A DNA stretch of 64,000 nt from Zanthoxylum bungeanum (GCA_019454045.1 SKCR01051311.1:1-64000); one strand, 5' to 3'. Shown: positions 1 through 10,670, counted from the stretch's first letter. A program made the numbers and translations. The notes: a model not told the origin generated them from the sequence alone.

Positions 1-38
1 GAGCGGCCAAATTCTATACATGCTCCGTACCTTGGGGG

Positions 39-571
39 TTGGGATGAATGTTTGAGTCAGGCTCTATGGGCCTATAGAACGTCACCGCGAAACGAGTACC
101 TCGACGATCACGCCATTTCAATTAGTATATGGTCAAGAGGCCGTACTACCAGTTGAAATTAATATTGAGTCCACCAGAGTGATGCTACAAAAAGAATTAC
201 AAAGAGGACTACAGCGAAGCAATGATCCAGAATTTGTTGGAATTGGACGACATTAAATGCGATGTCATAAATCATTTGGAAGCACAAAAGAGAAAAAATA
301 GCCAAGGAATATAATCAGAAAGTCATGGCTAAGTCGTTCCGAAAAGGCGAATTAGTATGGAAAACTATATTGCCACTCGGTGCCAAAGATCTGGCATATG
401 GAAAATGGTCGCCTAATTGGGAAGGCCCATTCGAGGTAAAAGATGTATTGCCAAACGGGGCCTATCATTTAAAAATTTTGAATGGAAAAGTGCATGTTAG
501 GGCAATAAATGTAATATTTGAAAAAATATGTGCCCTCGTTATGGGAACACGAGAATGTAATATCCTGTTAA
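39..571 (+). pseudogene. Tat-lineage integrase C-terminus, frameshifted copy
   Basis: Fragment of the Ty3/gypsy integrase end, homologous to 2255-2786. The AYRTS and VYGQEAVLP motifs and the later KGELVW and NWEGPF motifs can be read, but in different frames. Extra or missing bases near 90 (cgcgaaacgag), 195 (gaattacaaag) and 290 (gagaaaaaatag) shift the frame, and a lost base near 510 changes the last residues. The catalytic core is absent; only the C-terminal region following it is present. It lies on the strand opposite the PMD tail of the same unit. This is a dead duplicate, with family assignment secure. Confidence 0.85.
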
Positions 572-705
572 CAAGGACAAAGTCAAGTAAAATAAAAATG
601 TATGTTCATTAATACCGTACGAAAACGTCCTCAAAGATATAACATTTGGACGATCAAACGTCCTACAATTTTGCATAATCATTGACTGGCCGAAGGTCAC
701 TGGGG

Positions 706-2254
706 CTAGTCGGGTGAATCCTTCAGAAGCGAGAACCTTTCCCCCAGGGTTCGCCATTCTATCTTCATTTCTGCATCGGCCTTTATCAGATCGGCCAGGC
801 CCTTTTCAAAATCAACTCGGGCCAGATCCTTGAACTCGGCCATAGTAGAAGTGGCCTTAGCTACCAGAGAGGCTACCCTCTTTTCTTGGCATCTCTCCTC
901 ATGCTGCTTTCCTCTATTTGATGCTTGATATCTTGTAATTGTCATTCTAAGTCCAGCAGCAAAGACTCTTCGATAACCATTTCATCCGTGGATTCCCTTA
1001 TAGCTTGTCGAAGGTTATCAATGGCACCTCGAAGCCTCTCTTTCTTGTTTATGGATGCACGCAGCCTGGCCTTCTGGCTTTGTGTGGTGCGATAACGAAG
1101 AATAATGGCCGAGACCTTGCTTTGCAAGTCTTGGAGAGCGAGTCAGCTATCAGCCGAAATGGGTAAAACATGAAGACCCAGCAATCGGTCTAACTCGGAG
1201 GAAGCTTTTTCTAATTTCAGCACATTCTCTGGTAGAGCAGCTTGAACAATATCATTTGTCGTGAATGATGCATATTGGCCAAGAACCTCCTTAAGGGCTT
1301 CCATGTCTGATGTAGCTTGGGCCGGAGATAAGGGAGGCAAGAAAGAAGCAGAAGCTAACTGATCCAAGTCGCTCAAAATATCTTGGACCGACTGAAAAAA
1401 TTGATCCGACGCCTGATTACAAAAACCAAAGTTAGTAATAAAAAAAGAATGGATAAAGAAAAGAGAACATATGGAGAAATCACTTACAGTTTCGGGCCGA
1501 AAAACAGAACTAGATGACTCAGCAACAGAAGGCATAGGGGTTTCATGTGGCAACACCGGTTCTCCCCTTGGAGATTAGACCGAGTGAGTGGGAGACGATG
1601 GCCATTCAGAAGCAGCAGATGGTTGAGCCGAAGAAGCAGGAGCTGTCGGCCGAAGAATTGGGGAGTGAGGAGCCGAGGATGACGATTGGTCAAACATAGA
1701 AAGTTTCTTGCGTCGAAGGTATATGAGACATCGCCCGAGGAGGAGAGGGCGAAAGAGCAGAGGACGACGGTTGTCCAGAGGCTGAAGTAGGTTACGCTGA
1801 GGAGTCCGGAGATGCTACCTGTGGCGACGCTTGTTGTGGTACGGTTGTAGGCTGAGCATCTGCAGGAGAATCAGAATCAGAGGAATCAGAAATATAAACA
1901 ACCTCATCTTCTTCATAAATGGGACAAAGTACATCGTCTTTGTACATAGACCGAGCATCCTCCAACAGCTCCAATTCGGCCAAACTAAAAAGGCCGTCTA
2001 CATCCCTATAACTTCCCCTAAGCCATGTGGCAGCCATTCTGCGCACTAAGGGGTCAACCTGTTTGAGATGACGCCAAAGTGGCCCGTCATCCGGCCAGAT
2101 AGGTTCGGGCCCGTCAGGCTCATCATCCGGGTCCTGTACAATTGGCACATGATCGTCCACAGTGGGGCATTCAAATAATGGATGGTCTCTTAGAATTGCC
2201 TCAACACTTGGACCCGAGCGGCCAAATTCTATACATGGCTCCGTACCTTGGGGG
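706..2254 (-). pseudogene. Duplicated 3' part of the antisense PMD gene (unit A)
   Basis: Minus-strand copy of the Ser/Pro-rich and coiled-coil C-terminal part of the PMD gene, read from 2254 down to 706. It starts inside the gene, so there is no PMD domain and no promoter. The 75-nt intron is retained (1487 down to 1413, GTAAGT donor, TACTAAC branch-like box, AATCAG acceptor). A TGA at the same place as in unit B (after ..LLLDLE, 944-942) is followed by a further one-base loss (aggctaccctc versus aggctaaccctc), and another stop lies near 1791. More decayed than the unit B copy. Confidence 0.8.
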
Positions 2255-2786
2255 TTGGGATGAATGTTTGAGTCAGGCTCTATGGGCCTATAGAACGTCA
2301 CCGCGAACGAGTACCTCGATCACGCCATTTCAATTAGTATATGGTCAAGAGGCCGTACTACCAGTTGAAATTAATATTGAGTCCACCAGAGTGATGCTAC
2401 AAAAAGAATTAACAAAGGAGGACTACAGCGAAGCAATGATCCAGAATTTGTTGGAATTGGACGACATTAAATGCGATGTCATAAATCATTTGGAAGCACA
2501 AAAGAGAAAAATAGCCAAGGAATATAATCAGAAAGTCATGGCTAAGTCGTTCCGAAAAGGCGAATTAGTATGGAAAACTATATTGCCACTCGGTGCCAAA
2601 GATCTGGCATATGGAAAATGGTCGCCTAATTGGGAAGGCCCATTCGAGGTAAAAGATGTATTGCCAAACGGGGCCTATCATTTAAAAAATTTGAATGGAA
2701 AAGTGCATGTTAGGGCAATAAATGGTAAATATTTGAAAAAATATGTGCCCTCGTTATGGGAACACGAGAATGTAATATCCTGTTAA
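2255..2786 (+). pseudogene. Tat-lineage Ty3/gypsy integrase C-terminus (Tat-C)
   Basis: Open frame from the duplication junction to TAA/TGA-terminated end at 2786. It encodes the region after the DDE core: LWAYRTSPRTST, then FQLVYGQEAVLPVEI, a basic stretch, KGELVWKTILP, GKWSPNWEGPFEV and the terminal NGKYLKKYVPSLW. The NWEGP...NGKYLKKY ending is typical of plant Tat-lineage integrases. The upstream gag, protease, RT and DDE core are not in the window; they were replaced at the junction by duplicated PMD sequence, so the open frame starting further left (2142) is a chimera of antisense PMD DNA and integrase. The next gene is the convergent antisense PMD gene, 134 bp downstream. Confidence 0.9.
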
Positions 2787-3628
2787 CAAGGACAAAGTCA
2801 AGTAAAATAAAAATGTATGTTCATTAATACCGTACGAAAACGTCCTCAAAGATATAACATTTGGACGATCAAACGTCCTACAATTTTGCATAATCATTGA
2901 CTGGCCGAAGGTCACTGGGGCTAGTCGGGTGAATCCTTCAGAAGCGAGAACCTTTCCCCCAGGGTTCGCCATTCTATCTTCATTTCTGCATCGGCCTTTA
3001 TCAGATCGGCCAGGCCCTTTTCAAAATCAACTCGGGCCAGATCCTTGAACTCGGCCATAGTAGAAGTGGCCTTAGCTACCAGAGAGGCTAACCCTCTTTT
3101 CTTGGCATCTCTCCTCATGCTGCTTTCCTCTATTTGATGCTTGATATCTTGTAATTGTCATTCTAAGTCCAGCAGCAAAGACTCTTCGATAACCATTTCA
3201 TCCGTGGATTCCCTTATAGCTTGTCGAAGGTTATCAATGGCACCTCGAAGCCTCTCTTTCTTGTTTATGGATGCACGCAGCCCGGCCTTCTGGCTTTGTG
3301 TGGTGCGATAACGAAGAATAAGGGCCGGGACCTTGCTTTGCAAGTCTTGGAGAGCGAGTCGGCTATCGGCCGAAATGGGTAAAACAGGAAGACCCAGCAA
3401 TCGGTCTAACTCGGAGGAAGCTTTTTCTAATTTCAGCACATTCTCTGGTAGAGCAGCTTGAACAATATCATTTGTCATGAATGATGCATATTGGCCAAGA
3501 ACCTCCTTAAGGGCTTCCATGTCTGATGTAGCTTGGGCCGGAGATAAGGGAGGCAAGAAAGAAGCAGAAGCTAACTGATCCAAGTCGCTCAAAATATCTT
3601 GGACCGACTGAAAAAATTGATCCGACGC

Positions 3629-3703
3629 CTGATTACAAAAACCAAAGTTAGTAATAAAAAAAGAATGGATAAAGAAAAGAGAACATATGGAGAAATCACT
3701 TAC
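3629..3703 (-). other. Predicted intron 2 of the PMD gene
   Basis: Minus-strand GTAAGT donor at 3703, a TACTAAC branch-like box and a TTTTTGTAATCAG acceptor ending at 3629, 75 nt. The length is a multiple of three and has no stop, so unspliced and spliced forms both stay open. The encoded stretch is Phe/Ile-rich and unlike the flanking polar protein. The same intron is present in the unit A copy at 1487-1413. Confidence 0.7.
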
Positions 3704-4687
3704 AGTTTCGGGCCGAAAAACAGAACTAGATGACTCAGCAACAGAAGGCATAGGGGTTTCCTGTGGCAACACCGGTTCTCCCCTAGGAGATTGGACCGAG
3801 TGAGTGGGAGACGATGGCCATTTAGAAGCAGCAGATGGTTGAGCCGAAGAAGCAGGAGCTGTCGGCCGAAGAATTGGGGAGTGAGGAGCCGAGGATGACG
3901 ATTGGTCAAACATAGAAAGTTCCTGCGTCGAAGGTATATGAGACATCACCCGAGGAGGAGAGGGTGAAAGAGCAGAGGACGACGGTTGTCCAGAGGCTGA
4001 AGTAGGTTGCGCTGAGGAGTCCGGAGATGCTACCTGTGGCGACGCTTGTTGTGGTACGGTTGTAGGCTGAGCATCTGCAGGAGAATCAGAATCAGAGGAA
4101 TCAGAAATATAAACAACCTCATCTTCTTCATAAATGGGACAAAGTACATCGTCTTTGTACATAGACCGAGCATCCTCCAACAGCTCCAATTCGGCCAAAC
4201 TAAAAAAGCCGTCTACATCCCTATAACTTCCCCTAAGCCATGTGGCAGCCATTCTGCGCACTAAGGGGTAAACCTGTTTGAGATGACGCCAAAGTGGCCC
4301 GTCATCCTGCCAGATAGGTTCGGGCCCGTCAGGCTCATCATCCGGGTCCTGTACAATTGGCACATGATCGTCCACAGTGGGGCATTCAAATAATGGATGG
4401 TCTCTTAGAATTTCCTCAACACTTGGACCCGAGCGGCCAAATTCTATACATGGCTCCGTACCTTGGGGGCTGGCTCCGGAGGACGCACCAGTAACAGCTG
4501 TCTCGCCCTCTTCTGTCGGTTGTTCCATGATTGGAGCCTCGACTACTTCATCGTCGTCCGATGGCAGCTGAACGACCGGGGCCATGTTGGGATCAGCCTA
4601 TTCAGATGGACCCTCGATCATAGGATTTTCTGGCCCCGAAGTTTAGGTCGTTTCAGGCACGGAAGAAGGTGGTTCCAATCTAAGCAC

Positions 4688-4768
4688 CTACACAAGATAC
4701 AAAAGCTTATAAAACTTTAGGCTGACTCAGACCGATGTACAAAAAGAGACGAAAGGTTCAGATCGTAC
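4688..4768 (-). other. Predicted intron 1 of the PMD gene
   Basis: Minus-strand donor AAG|GTACGA at 4768 and pyrimidine-rich acceptor TTTTGTATCTTGTGTAG at 4688, 81 nt. Removing it joins ..VHRPK to VLRLEPPSS in phase, linking the PMD exon to the frame that runs on into the 475-residue Ser/Pro-rich exon. Without splicing the PMD frame stops at 4727. Confidence 0.65.
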
Positions 4769-6460
4769 CTTAGGACGATGTACGAGCGGCACGTCTGAAT
4801 CAGAGTTATGGCTGGGGGAAGGCTGTTTCCTTTTGGCCTGTTTGATTTTCTTCTGCTTTACTGCCTCAGCTGGTTTCTTTGACCCCACTGACTCAGAAGA
4901 CTTGGAAGAAAAAGGGATGGCAGAAAATACCCGCATAGAGGGCAAAAAAAAGAATCTATCCCGGCCAGGTGGCCAAAAACGGTCAAAGAAAGAATGGACC
5001 GATGTGCAAGGAGCAAAGGGAACTATGATAAAAGAAGAAAACATAGAACGAGTCTCCGACAAGGAATGCTCCATGTCAGAGACCGAAAGGACTTTAAAAT
5101 GGTCCGACGAAGCGGAGCGAGTATGGAAGAATGGAATAGGCCATCCTTGAACGAGGCCAAGCTGACGGGCAGCGAAGTTGGGCGAATACACCTCCACTCC
5201 GGCCTTGTCATTGGCCCCAGTCAGGATGTCATGAATCAGGTCACGGGTGCATAAAAACTTGCGCCATATGCGAAGACCTGATTCGTTCTCTTCTGACTCG
5301 GGGGCGTCATGGACAAAAGAAGGACTATCGCCTAAAGTAAAAGGAAAAAAAGAGGGAATTCGAGAAAGGGTATAAAATATTCGAAGGCAGCGCGAGGGAG
5401 GAGAGAGGATGGCAGAAGTTGGGCGAAAAGAAGACCGGCACAAAGATAAGAATGATTTGAGTCAATTGTGCCGAAAATATGGAAATAGGCTCGGAGCCAA
5501 AGCTGAACAAGCCACAGTGGGCCAAAAGCAATTGGTGAAGCCCCTGACCGAAATTGTTTTTGGAGAACGGCCAGCCCCCGATAAATTGCAGCCAACATGA
5601 AGGATGCCAGGTCCAAACGACAACCGTTGGCAAGGTCAGAAGAAATGGGAAGGTAACCCGCCACAGGTTTTTGGCTAGGCACGCAAATGATATATTTGCA
5701 AAGCCAATGGTGAAGGAAGGCCGTTCACTCCAACATTGAGACTGGACCGGCCGATTTGGAATATGTACGGAGAAAAGCAGAGTAGGACGAAAAGGACAAA
5801 GAGTCTATTGGAGGATGGAGGAAACAAAAGTTTGTGCAGGCCGAGATGGTCGCACCTAGAGGGGCCAACCCAGTAAGAGCGCTGATATCACGAAGAGTAA
5901 TGGTGAAAGGACCAACGGGGAAGATAAAGGCGTTGTATTCAGAGGACCAAAAGAGTAGGGAGTTAGGAAACATATTTCGATCAAAAGAAGGCAGAGCCAA
6001 TGAAAGTTCGATAAAAGAAAGGAAGCCATGTTCCTCTAGAAAGGCACGGGTGTCTGTATGTAGTAACATACGTTGGAACCAAGTCTCAAATGCGATGTCC
6101 TGTTTGGGCCATGTGCGGATGGGATTGGATTGAGCCAATGGGGAAATATTTAATGGCTCTGAAAAAGGGAGACGAGAAGAAGAAGGAAACAGTTGAGCCA
6201 ACGAGGCCGTGGCGATGGCATTATCGTCAATGAAAATGGGACCTAGAGTACATTGGCCGTAGTTCTCATTGAGGACATGAACACCAAAGGCACTCACAGA
6301 GGAGTCACCCAAGGCCATCTGGTAATCACTAAAAGTGGAAGGGCTGTCTTTGAGAGCAGAAGAAGAAGACGCCATTGACGCTGGAAGATTGAGAATACAA
6401 AAGAAGAGGATTCTTTGCAAAATGATGAAAGGTAAAGTGAAAACCAGAGGAGGCTGAACC

Positions 6461-6470
6461 CTTATATACA
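6461..6470 (-). promoter_or_regulatory. TATA box of the antisense PMD gene
   Basis: Minus-strand TGTATATAAG lies 86 bp upstream of the PMD ATG at 6375, leaving room for a start site about 30 nt downstream and a roughly 55-nt leader. No LTR lies on this side in this orientation, so the gene seems to have its own promoter, firing against the element's sense strand. Confidence 0.55.
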
Positions 6471-6708
6471 CAAACGAAAGGCTCAACCGGAGACAGGTGT
6501 TGGGATATGATTCGATGTGGAGTGACGTGTGACGAAATGAGACACTGAAGTGACGTGAAAAACGGCTCATTAATGGGTGTCATAATGAAATGTGTTGGGA
6601 AAGGTCGCACACTTATTGCAGAGGTGATGAGCTCGCACAGGAATGAAAAAGGCGGCCCAATAAAATGTAGGGCGAGGACTGATATGGGAGTGCGAGATCA
6701 CTGACAAC

Positions 6709-6870
6709 ACCTGGACATTGAAACGTCCTACGATATTACACAATTATTGGCCGGCCGAAGATCCCCGAAGCTCGTCAGGTAACTCATTCAGAAGCCAGGT
6801 TCCGCCGCTCTCTCAACATCGGGTTTTTCACTAGATCGGCCAAACCCTTTTCAAGACCAATTCGGGCTAG
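6709..6870 (-). repeat. Degenerate third copy of the PMD gene's 3' end
   Basis: Aligns by eye with about 2862-3045: shared blocks include aaacgtcctac, ttggccggccgaag / gactggccgaag, attcagaagc, agatcggcca and cccttttcaa followed by attcggg / actcggg. It lies upstream of the PMD promoter and is far more diverged than units A and B, so it derives from an older duplication or a lost neighbouring copy. Confidence 0.65.
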
Positions 6871-7935
6871 GGCAGAAATGATTCTGGAGAGCGCAACAGT
6901 GTATCTAGCCGATCATTTGGCAATCGACAAAAACTGAAAATCTATGATTTTCATTTACATATGTCAACATAGTCGTTCCCCGGAAGCATCGTCCAGGCTG
7001 TCACCATTATTGTTGCGTGTGGCAGAATAGAAACAGAGTTGATATGACAAAACCATCAGACTGCAGGCTACTTTCGACAAAGTCAGGCTTAGGGCAGAGA
7101 ACCTGTCAATCGGTCAAGTAGCATATGGGAAATATTACAAATGAGAACAATATGACGTTTGGAAGTATATAAATGGGAGGGAGAATGCTCCGAATGGCAG
7201 CTTGTAACCTCTTCCAAATTACTCGACCATACACCGACCCTGCTCAAAACATTGTCCTGAGGAATAGCATTCCCATATAACCCCCCGAGATGAGAATCAG
7301 CCGTCAACGTTCGGCGCCGTCTGTAAGGAACCGATGAAAAACAACTTCCATAGTCAGACGATAGTAGGAGATAGAGACCGTAGGTTGGTGAATAGTTCAA
7401 TAGAAGAATGGTTGGAAGAGGGAAGGAACGGAAGGAGTAGAGCAGAGCCGGAAAAAGAAAATCTCTGTATGGAAAAGAGGCTGCCGGAAACAAAAGCTTT
7501 TCTTTAATGAGCTGTGAAATTTAATGTAAGAAGGTTAGCCAACGGCCATCCACACGGGTTGAGTTGTAAAATGGAATGTAACATTGTGGATGGGTTACAT
7601 CCATTGACAACGGCTGATCAAGTTCCTCTGTGGGAAGGTACTGCATCCCCCAGTTTCGCAGATTACCTGTACTGAAATATCGGTCGGGTAGCTAGCTAGC
7701 CGAGGACGAAAATGAATGCCCATCGGGCCAGTCCTCAATTAGTGCAATGGCCTCCCCCGAACAAGAAGAAAAAGCACAGTCCTCAATTAGTGCATCCGAA
7801 CGAGAGGAAATAGCGCCAATCTTCAATTAGGACAACCGAACGAGTAGAAAGAGCGGGAAAATGAGGAAGAGTCTCTTCAGACAGGTGTCGTAATGCGAAG
7901 ACTTATATGCCAACGCCCATCACCCTGATATGAAG
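6871..7935. other. Tat-C 3' spacer, no gene recognised
   Basis: Non-coding by eye. It lies between the PMD promoter region and the hairpin/PPT. A 134-codon minus-strand open stretch (7493-7089) shows no recognisable domain. Short direct repeats occur near 7730-7840 (tcctcaattagtgcaatgg / tcctcaattagtgcatccg). Confidence 0.5.
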
Positions 7936-7985
7936 AAATTCACCTCGATTATATTTCCAATTCAATCAAGGTGAATTTGGGGGAC
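7936..7985 (+). promoter_or_regulatory. Hairpin abutting the polypurine tract of Tat-C
   Basis: Inverted arms at 7936-7950 (aaattcacctcgatt) and 7964-7978 (aatcaaggtgaattt) match at 14 of 15 positions around a 13-nt loop. The second arm runs into GGGGGAC (7979-7985), the polypurine tract that would prime plus-strand synthesis just before the LTR. Confidence 0.65.
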
Positions 7986-7988
7986 AAT

Positions 7989-8586
7989 TGTTGACATAAG
8001 AAAGTCATCCTAGAGCAATATCACCCTAAAGCAAATGAACGAAGGGGGAAAAGACAAAGACAAGAAGGGCGACGAGGGGAAGAGCGATCAGAGCAGTCAT
8101 GGACGATGGGGGGAAGAGCGATCAGAGTAATCACCAATTGACACATCGATTAGGACGATAGAGGGCTCAGGACCACCGTAACAACAATTAGAACGACAGA
8201 GGACTTAGACCGACCAAACACATGATCCCACGATTATAGCAGTTAGACAGTTTCCCTCCACGATCAAGCAGTTATGGCGCACAATTCAACGCTTGGAGGC
8301 ACGACCAGGCAGTCACAGGGAAGTTAAGGACTGAAACCGTCCAAGCAGTTTACAAATTCCATTATAAAAAACTCACTCATGCGAAGAGAAAAATCCCGAT
8401 CAAATAAACTCAAACGAGAATCTTATTTTTTATTTCGTAGTTTCATAATCTTTAGGACTGTAATTTGTGTGCTTGCGCCCCTTGGAGGTCTATTCACTTA
8501 ATCAAACACCACTTGCTGAGACTTTGTCTCAGGAGGTTTGAACCTTACACACTCTTCTTTCTTCGCGCAGAAAAATTGCGCAAACA
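7989..8586 (+). mobile_element. 3' LTR of Tat-C
   Basis: Begins TGTTGACATAAG three bases after the polypurine tract. It contains a TATA box (TATAAAAA, 8363-8370), a downstream AATAAA near 8404, and ends around GCGCAAACA at 8586. The 5' partner is outside the window, so the right end is approximate. Direct repeats of ggggaagagcgatcagag occur at about 8076 and 8112 in the U3-like part. It follows integrase and the antisense gene in the order expected for a 3' LTR. Confidence 0.6.
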
Positions 8587-9372
8587 AAAATAAAATAAAG
8601 TTCTTAAATCTTTTGGAAATGTTCATTACATGTTCGATGGAATAATTATGTGAAGTTTTTAGTGTAGTTTTTTTTTCGAAGTAATTTTATTTTGTGTTTG
8701 TGTATTTGTGATGTGTTTTATGAAATTTTTGAAGATTCTTGAATTCGAGTATTTTGAGTGTTAGAGATGGGATGTTGCCGCCAAGTGCCTGAAATGGCGT
8801 GTGCCCAACACTGGGTGTCCTGCATAGGGATATTTTAAAAGAAATTTCCTAAAATGTGAGACCACCTCGGCTTAGAACTGGCCTCCCAGTGCGCTTTGTC
8901 TTTGTTGTCGTATTCTCAAGAGAGAGCAATGAAGCAGACAGTTCTGAGAGTAGCTGCTGTTCCATTCTGAAGCGAAGCAGACACATAGAGAAGATGAAGT
9001 AAACATGTAAAGACGATGAGTAGGCATAAAAGCAGAAGAGGTGAAGGAAAGAATAAATTAAAAAAAAAGGTGTAGTAGACAACAAACGAGAGAGATGCAA
9101 GCAGAAAAATGAACACCTGGTTGTAGAGACTTGTTAACCAAATCAGTTTCTTCAATAAGGTCTTAATAGCAAACAATGTTCAATACTTTTGTACTTGTGT
9201 CATTTACCGATTGCCCTGGGTTAATCCATTACCTATTTTAGAATAGGTATGAGATGGATCCTGCTAGGACGTTTTCCTATCCAGTACCTCTACGGGGTCG
9301 GGCAATGGTCAAGTTAAGGTTTCACCTACTTTGGACTCCTTTGCTAATATAAACAATTTGCCGCTTCTTATG
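8587..9372. other. Unassigned intergenic sequence
   Basis: No coding similarity recognised on either strand. It is the sequence immediately left of Tat-A. Minus-strand open stretches of 83-86 codons between 8849 and 9176 are low-complexity Leu/Phe/Ser and are not supported as genes. Confidence 0.5.
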
Positions 9373-10648
9373 TGTAGGCATTGCATTTTTGCATGTGAAA
9401 CCCGATGATGAGTCTCAGTTGGAGGCACTACCTATTAAGTCACGGAAGTCGCGAGAAACGGATATCGGAAGCGGAAATGCAGGTTGAGTATGCTATCAGA
9501 GTCGTTTCACATGTTCACTGTTTTCGTTCGTGCTGCGTTCTTAAACGCGTTCGAACGTCAGACAGATTGCGGGCGTTCGTGTCGTGTTCGAATTGGCGTT
9601 CGAACGATATCGGTATTTATGGTTTTGCTGTTAACCTCATGACCCGAGCCCAAGCCCACTTAAAACACCCCAATTAAATCAAATATTAAGTTAAAATTAA
9701 TTGATAATGTAATTAAATAAATAATCAATTAAGTCATATACAAAATTAAATAAAACAAATAAAATCTAAATAATCACCTACCAAAATAAATAAAATATTT
9801 ACCAAACATAAAATAAGTATATGCCTATATAAACTAATCAAATATAATCATTCATAACTAATAATATATTTACCAATTAAAATATTTGACTTCCTAATCA
9901 ACACCATCTAATCTTGTAACTTCCTAATTTATAATATTTTATCCCCCTCAATCTTGTGTATGCCATTCTTGAGAAGCCTAAATTAGAAACCAAGATCCTA
10001 TTCCTTGTGAGACAAGGTGAAGCCCTAGCCATTCTCTATATAAACAACCACCACGTCATAGCATGCTCACTTTAATGCCTAATTGCATCCTTAAGTGCCT
10101 TTTTGCATTATATACTTAGTTGACTCTTTTATTTGTGTATGGACATGTAATAGCTATTTGTTTATGATATGTCTATGAAATCACATGTTCGCCATCATTT
10201 TATTTGCCTTTATGTGTGCTTGTGTGGTTCGTGTGTTCTTGTGTTTCCATGAATACAATATGCCAATGAAGCTGTATATTCGTTGCTACTTTGATGTACT
10301 TTCAAGCATGCAATCTTAGATGTGAAATATATGCAAATTTAGGTGTAAGTTTTATTTTTGTGCATGTGACTTAGAAGCATGATACTCTGGAAATAAGTGT
10401 TACTTAAGCTTGATTAAATTATTACACAAATCCTTTCATTACAAGTGACATAAGTAAGGGACTATTCCGACCCAACGGTTTGAGGTCTTCCCTTGCGAGG
10501 GTGAGTGCGGCCTTAAATCTCATTTTTTCCCGTTCGCACCGGGTGGCGACTCCATTATTCTCCCGGTTTAGTCCCCCGTGGCTACTCCGTACTCCCAACC
10601 GGGCCGCGAACCCAGGACAACATGCGTCGCCCATTCCTGTTTCCCACA
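9373..10648 (+). repeat. 5' LTR of Tat-A
   Basis: TGTAGG... to ...TTCCCACA, 1276 bp. The right end is set by homology to Tat-B, whose two LTRs both end TGTCCCACA directly before GTC + primer site. TATATAAA (10037-10044) is the promoter TATA box; the U3 is very AT-rich (9680-9900). The 3' partner stops about 210 bp short. Confidence 0.85.
10037..10044 (+). promoter_or_regulatory. TATA box of Tat-A 5' LTR
   Basis: TATATAAA preceded by CTC. The corresponding site in the 3' LTR reads CTTTATAAA (31422-31430), and Tat-B has CTATATAAA at the same relative place. Confidence 0.65.
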
Positions 10649-10651
10649 GTC

Positions 10652-10670
10652 TGGCGACTCCACTGGGGAT
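10652..10670 (+). promoter_or_regulatory. Primer binding site of Tat-A (tRNA-Arg)
   Basis: TGGCGACTCCACTGGGGAT lies 3 nt after the LTR end. It is complementary to the 3' end of plant tRNA-Arg(ACG) (..AUCCCCAGUGGAGUCGCCA), as I know that tRNA. An Arg primer is characteristic of Ogre-type Tat elements. Confidence 0.85.

Larger units (their letters stand above)
39..2254. repeat. Tandem duplication unit A (about 2.2 kb)
   Basis: Near-identical direct copy of 2255-4469. The unit begins in an integrase C-terminal fragment (+) and ends in the antisense PMD gene. The same junction, PMD sequence ending in CTTGGGGG joined to integrase sequence TTGGGATG, occurs at 38/39 and 2254/2255. The 38 bases before position 39 are the end of yet another unit, so the array continues leftwards out of the window. 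Unit A carries several one-base indels relative to unit B that break both reading frames. Confidence 0.95.
2255..4469. repeat. Tandem duplication unit B (2215 bp)
   Basis: Second full unit. Its right end at 4469 continues without a break into the rest of the PMD gene (GGGGGCTGGCTCCGG), so this is the copy still attached to the full antisense gene, while the left end joins integrase at 2255. A run of G/T microhomology (cttggggg / ttggg) spans the junction, consistent with unequal exchange or replication slippage. It is better preserved than unit A. Confidence 0.95.
2921..6375 (-). pseudogene. Antisense plant mobile domain (PMD) gene of Tat-C, spliced, decayed
   Basis: Reads from ATG at 6375 (MASSSSALKD) leftwards. 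Residues from about 95 match the aminotransferase-like plant mobile domain: FETWFQRML, FLEEHGFLSFIEL, FPVGPFTITLRDISALTGL, then FLHHWLCKYIICV, YRGLAVL, GPLWLVQLWL and a GDSPSFV...LCTRDLI block. An acidic, Ser/Pro/Gln-rich region and a helical, charged tail (MAEFKDLARVDFEKGLADL) follow. I infer three exons with introns at 4768-4688 and 3703-3629. Damage: in-frame TGA at 5727-5725 inside PMD, a frameshift near 5450, TAA at 4645-4643, TAG at 4600-4598, TGA at 3160-3158. PMD proteins are known both as host genes (MAIN/MAIL family) and in transposons. Here the gene sits antisense between integrase and the 3' LTR, the place where Tat elements carry extra ORFs. Function unknown. Confidence 0.82.

Noticed and set aside
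7089..7493. 134-codon minus-strand ORF in the Tat-C spacer
   Set aside because: No recognisable domain, low-complexity Leu/Ser/Tyr composition and no splice or promoter support.
10652..10670. Possible tRNA gene at the Arg-complementary sequences
   Set aside because: Only the 19-nt acceptor complement is present; this is a primer binding site, not a folded tRNA gene.
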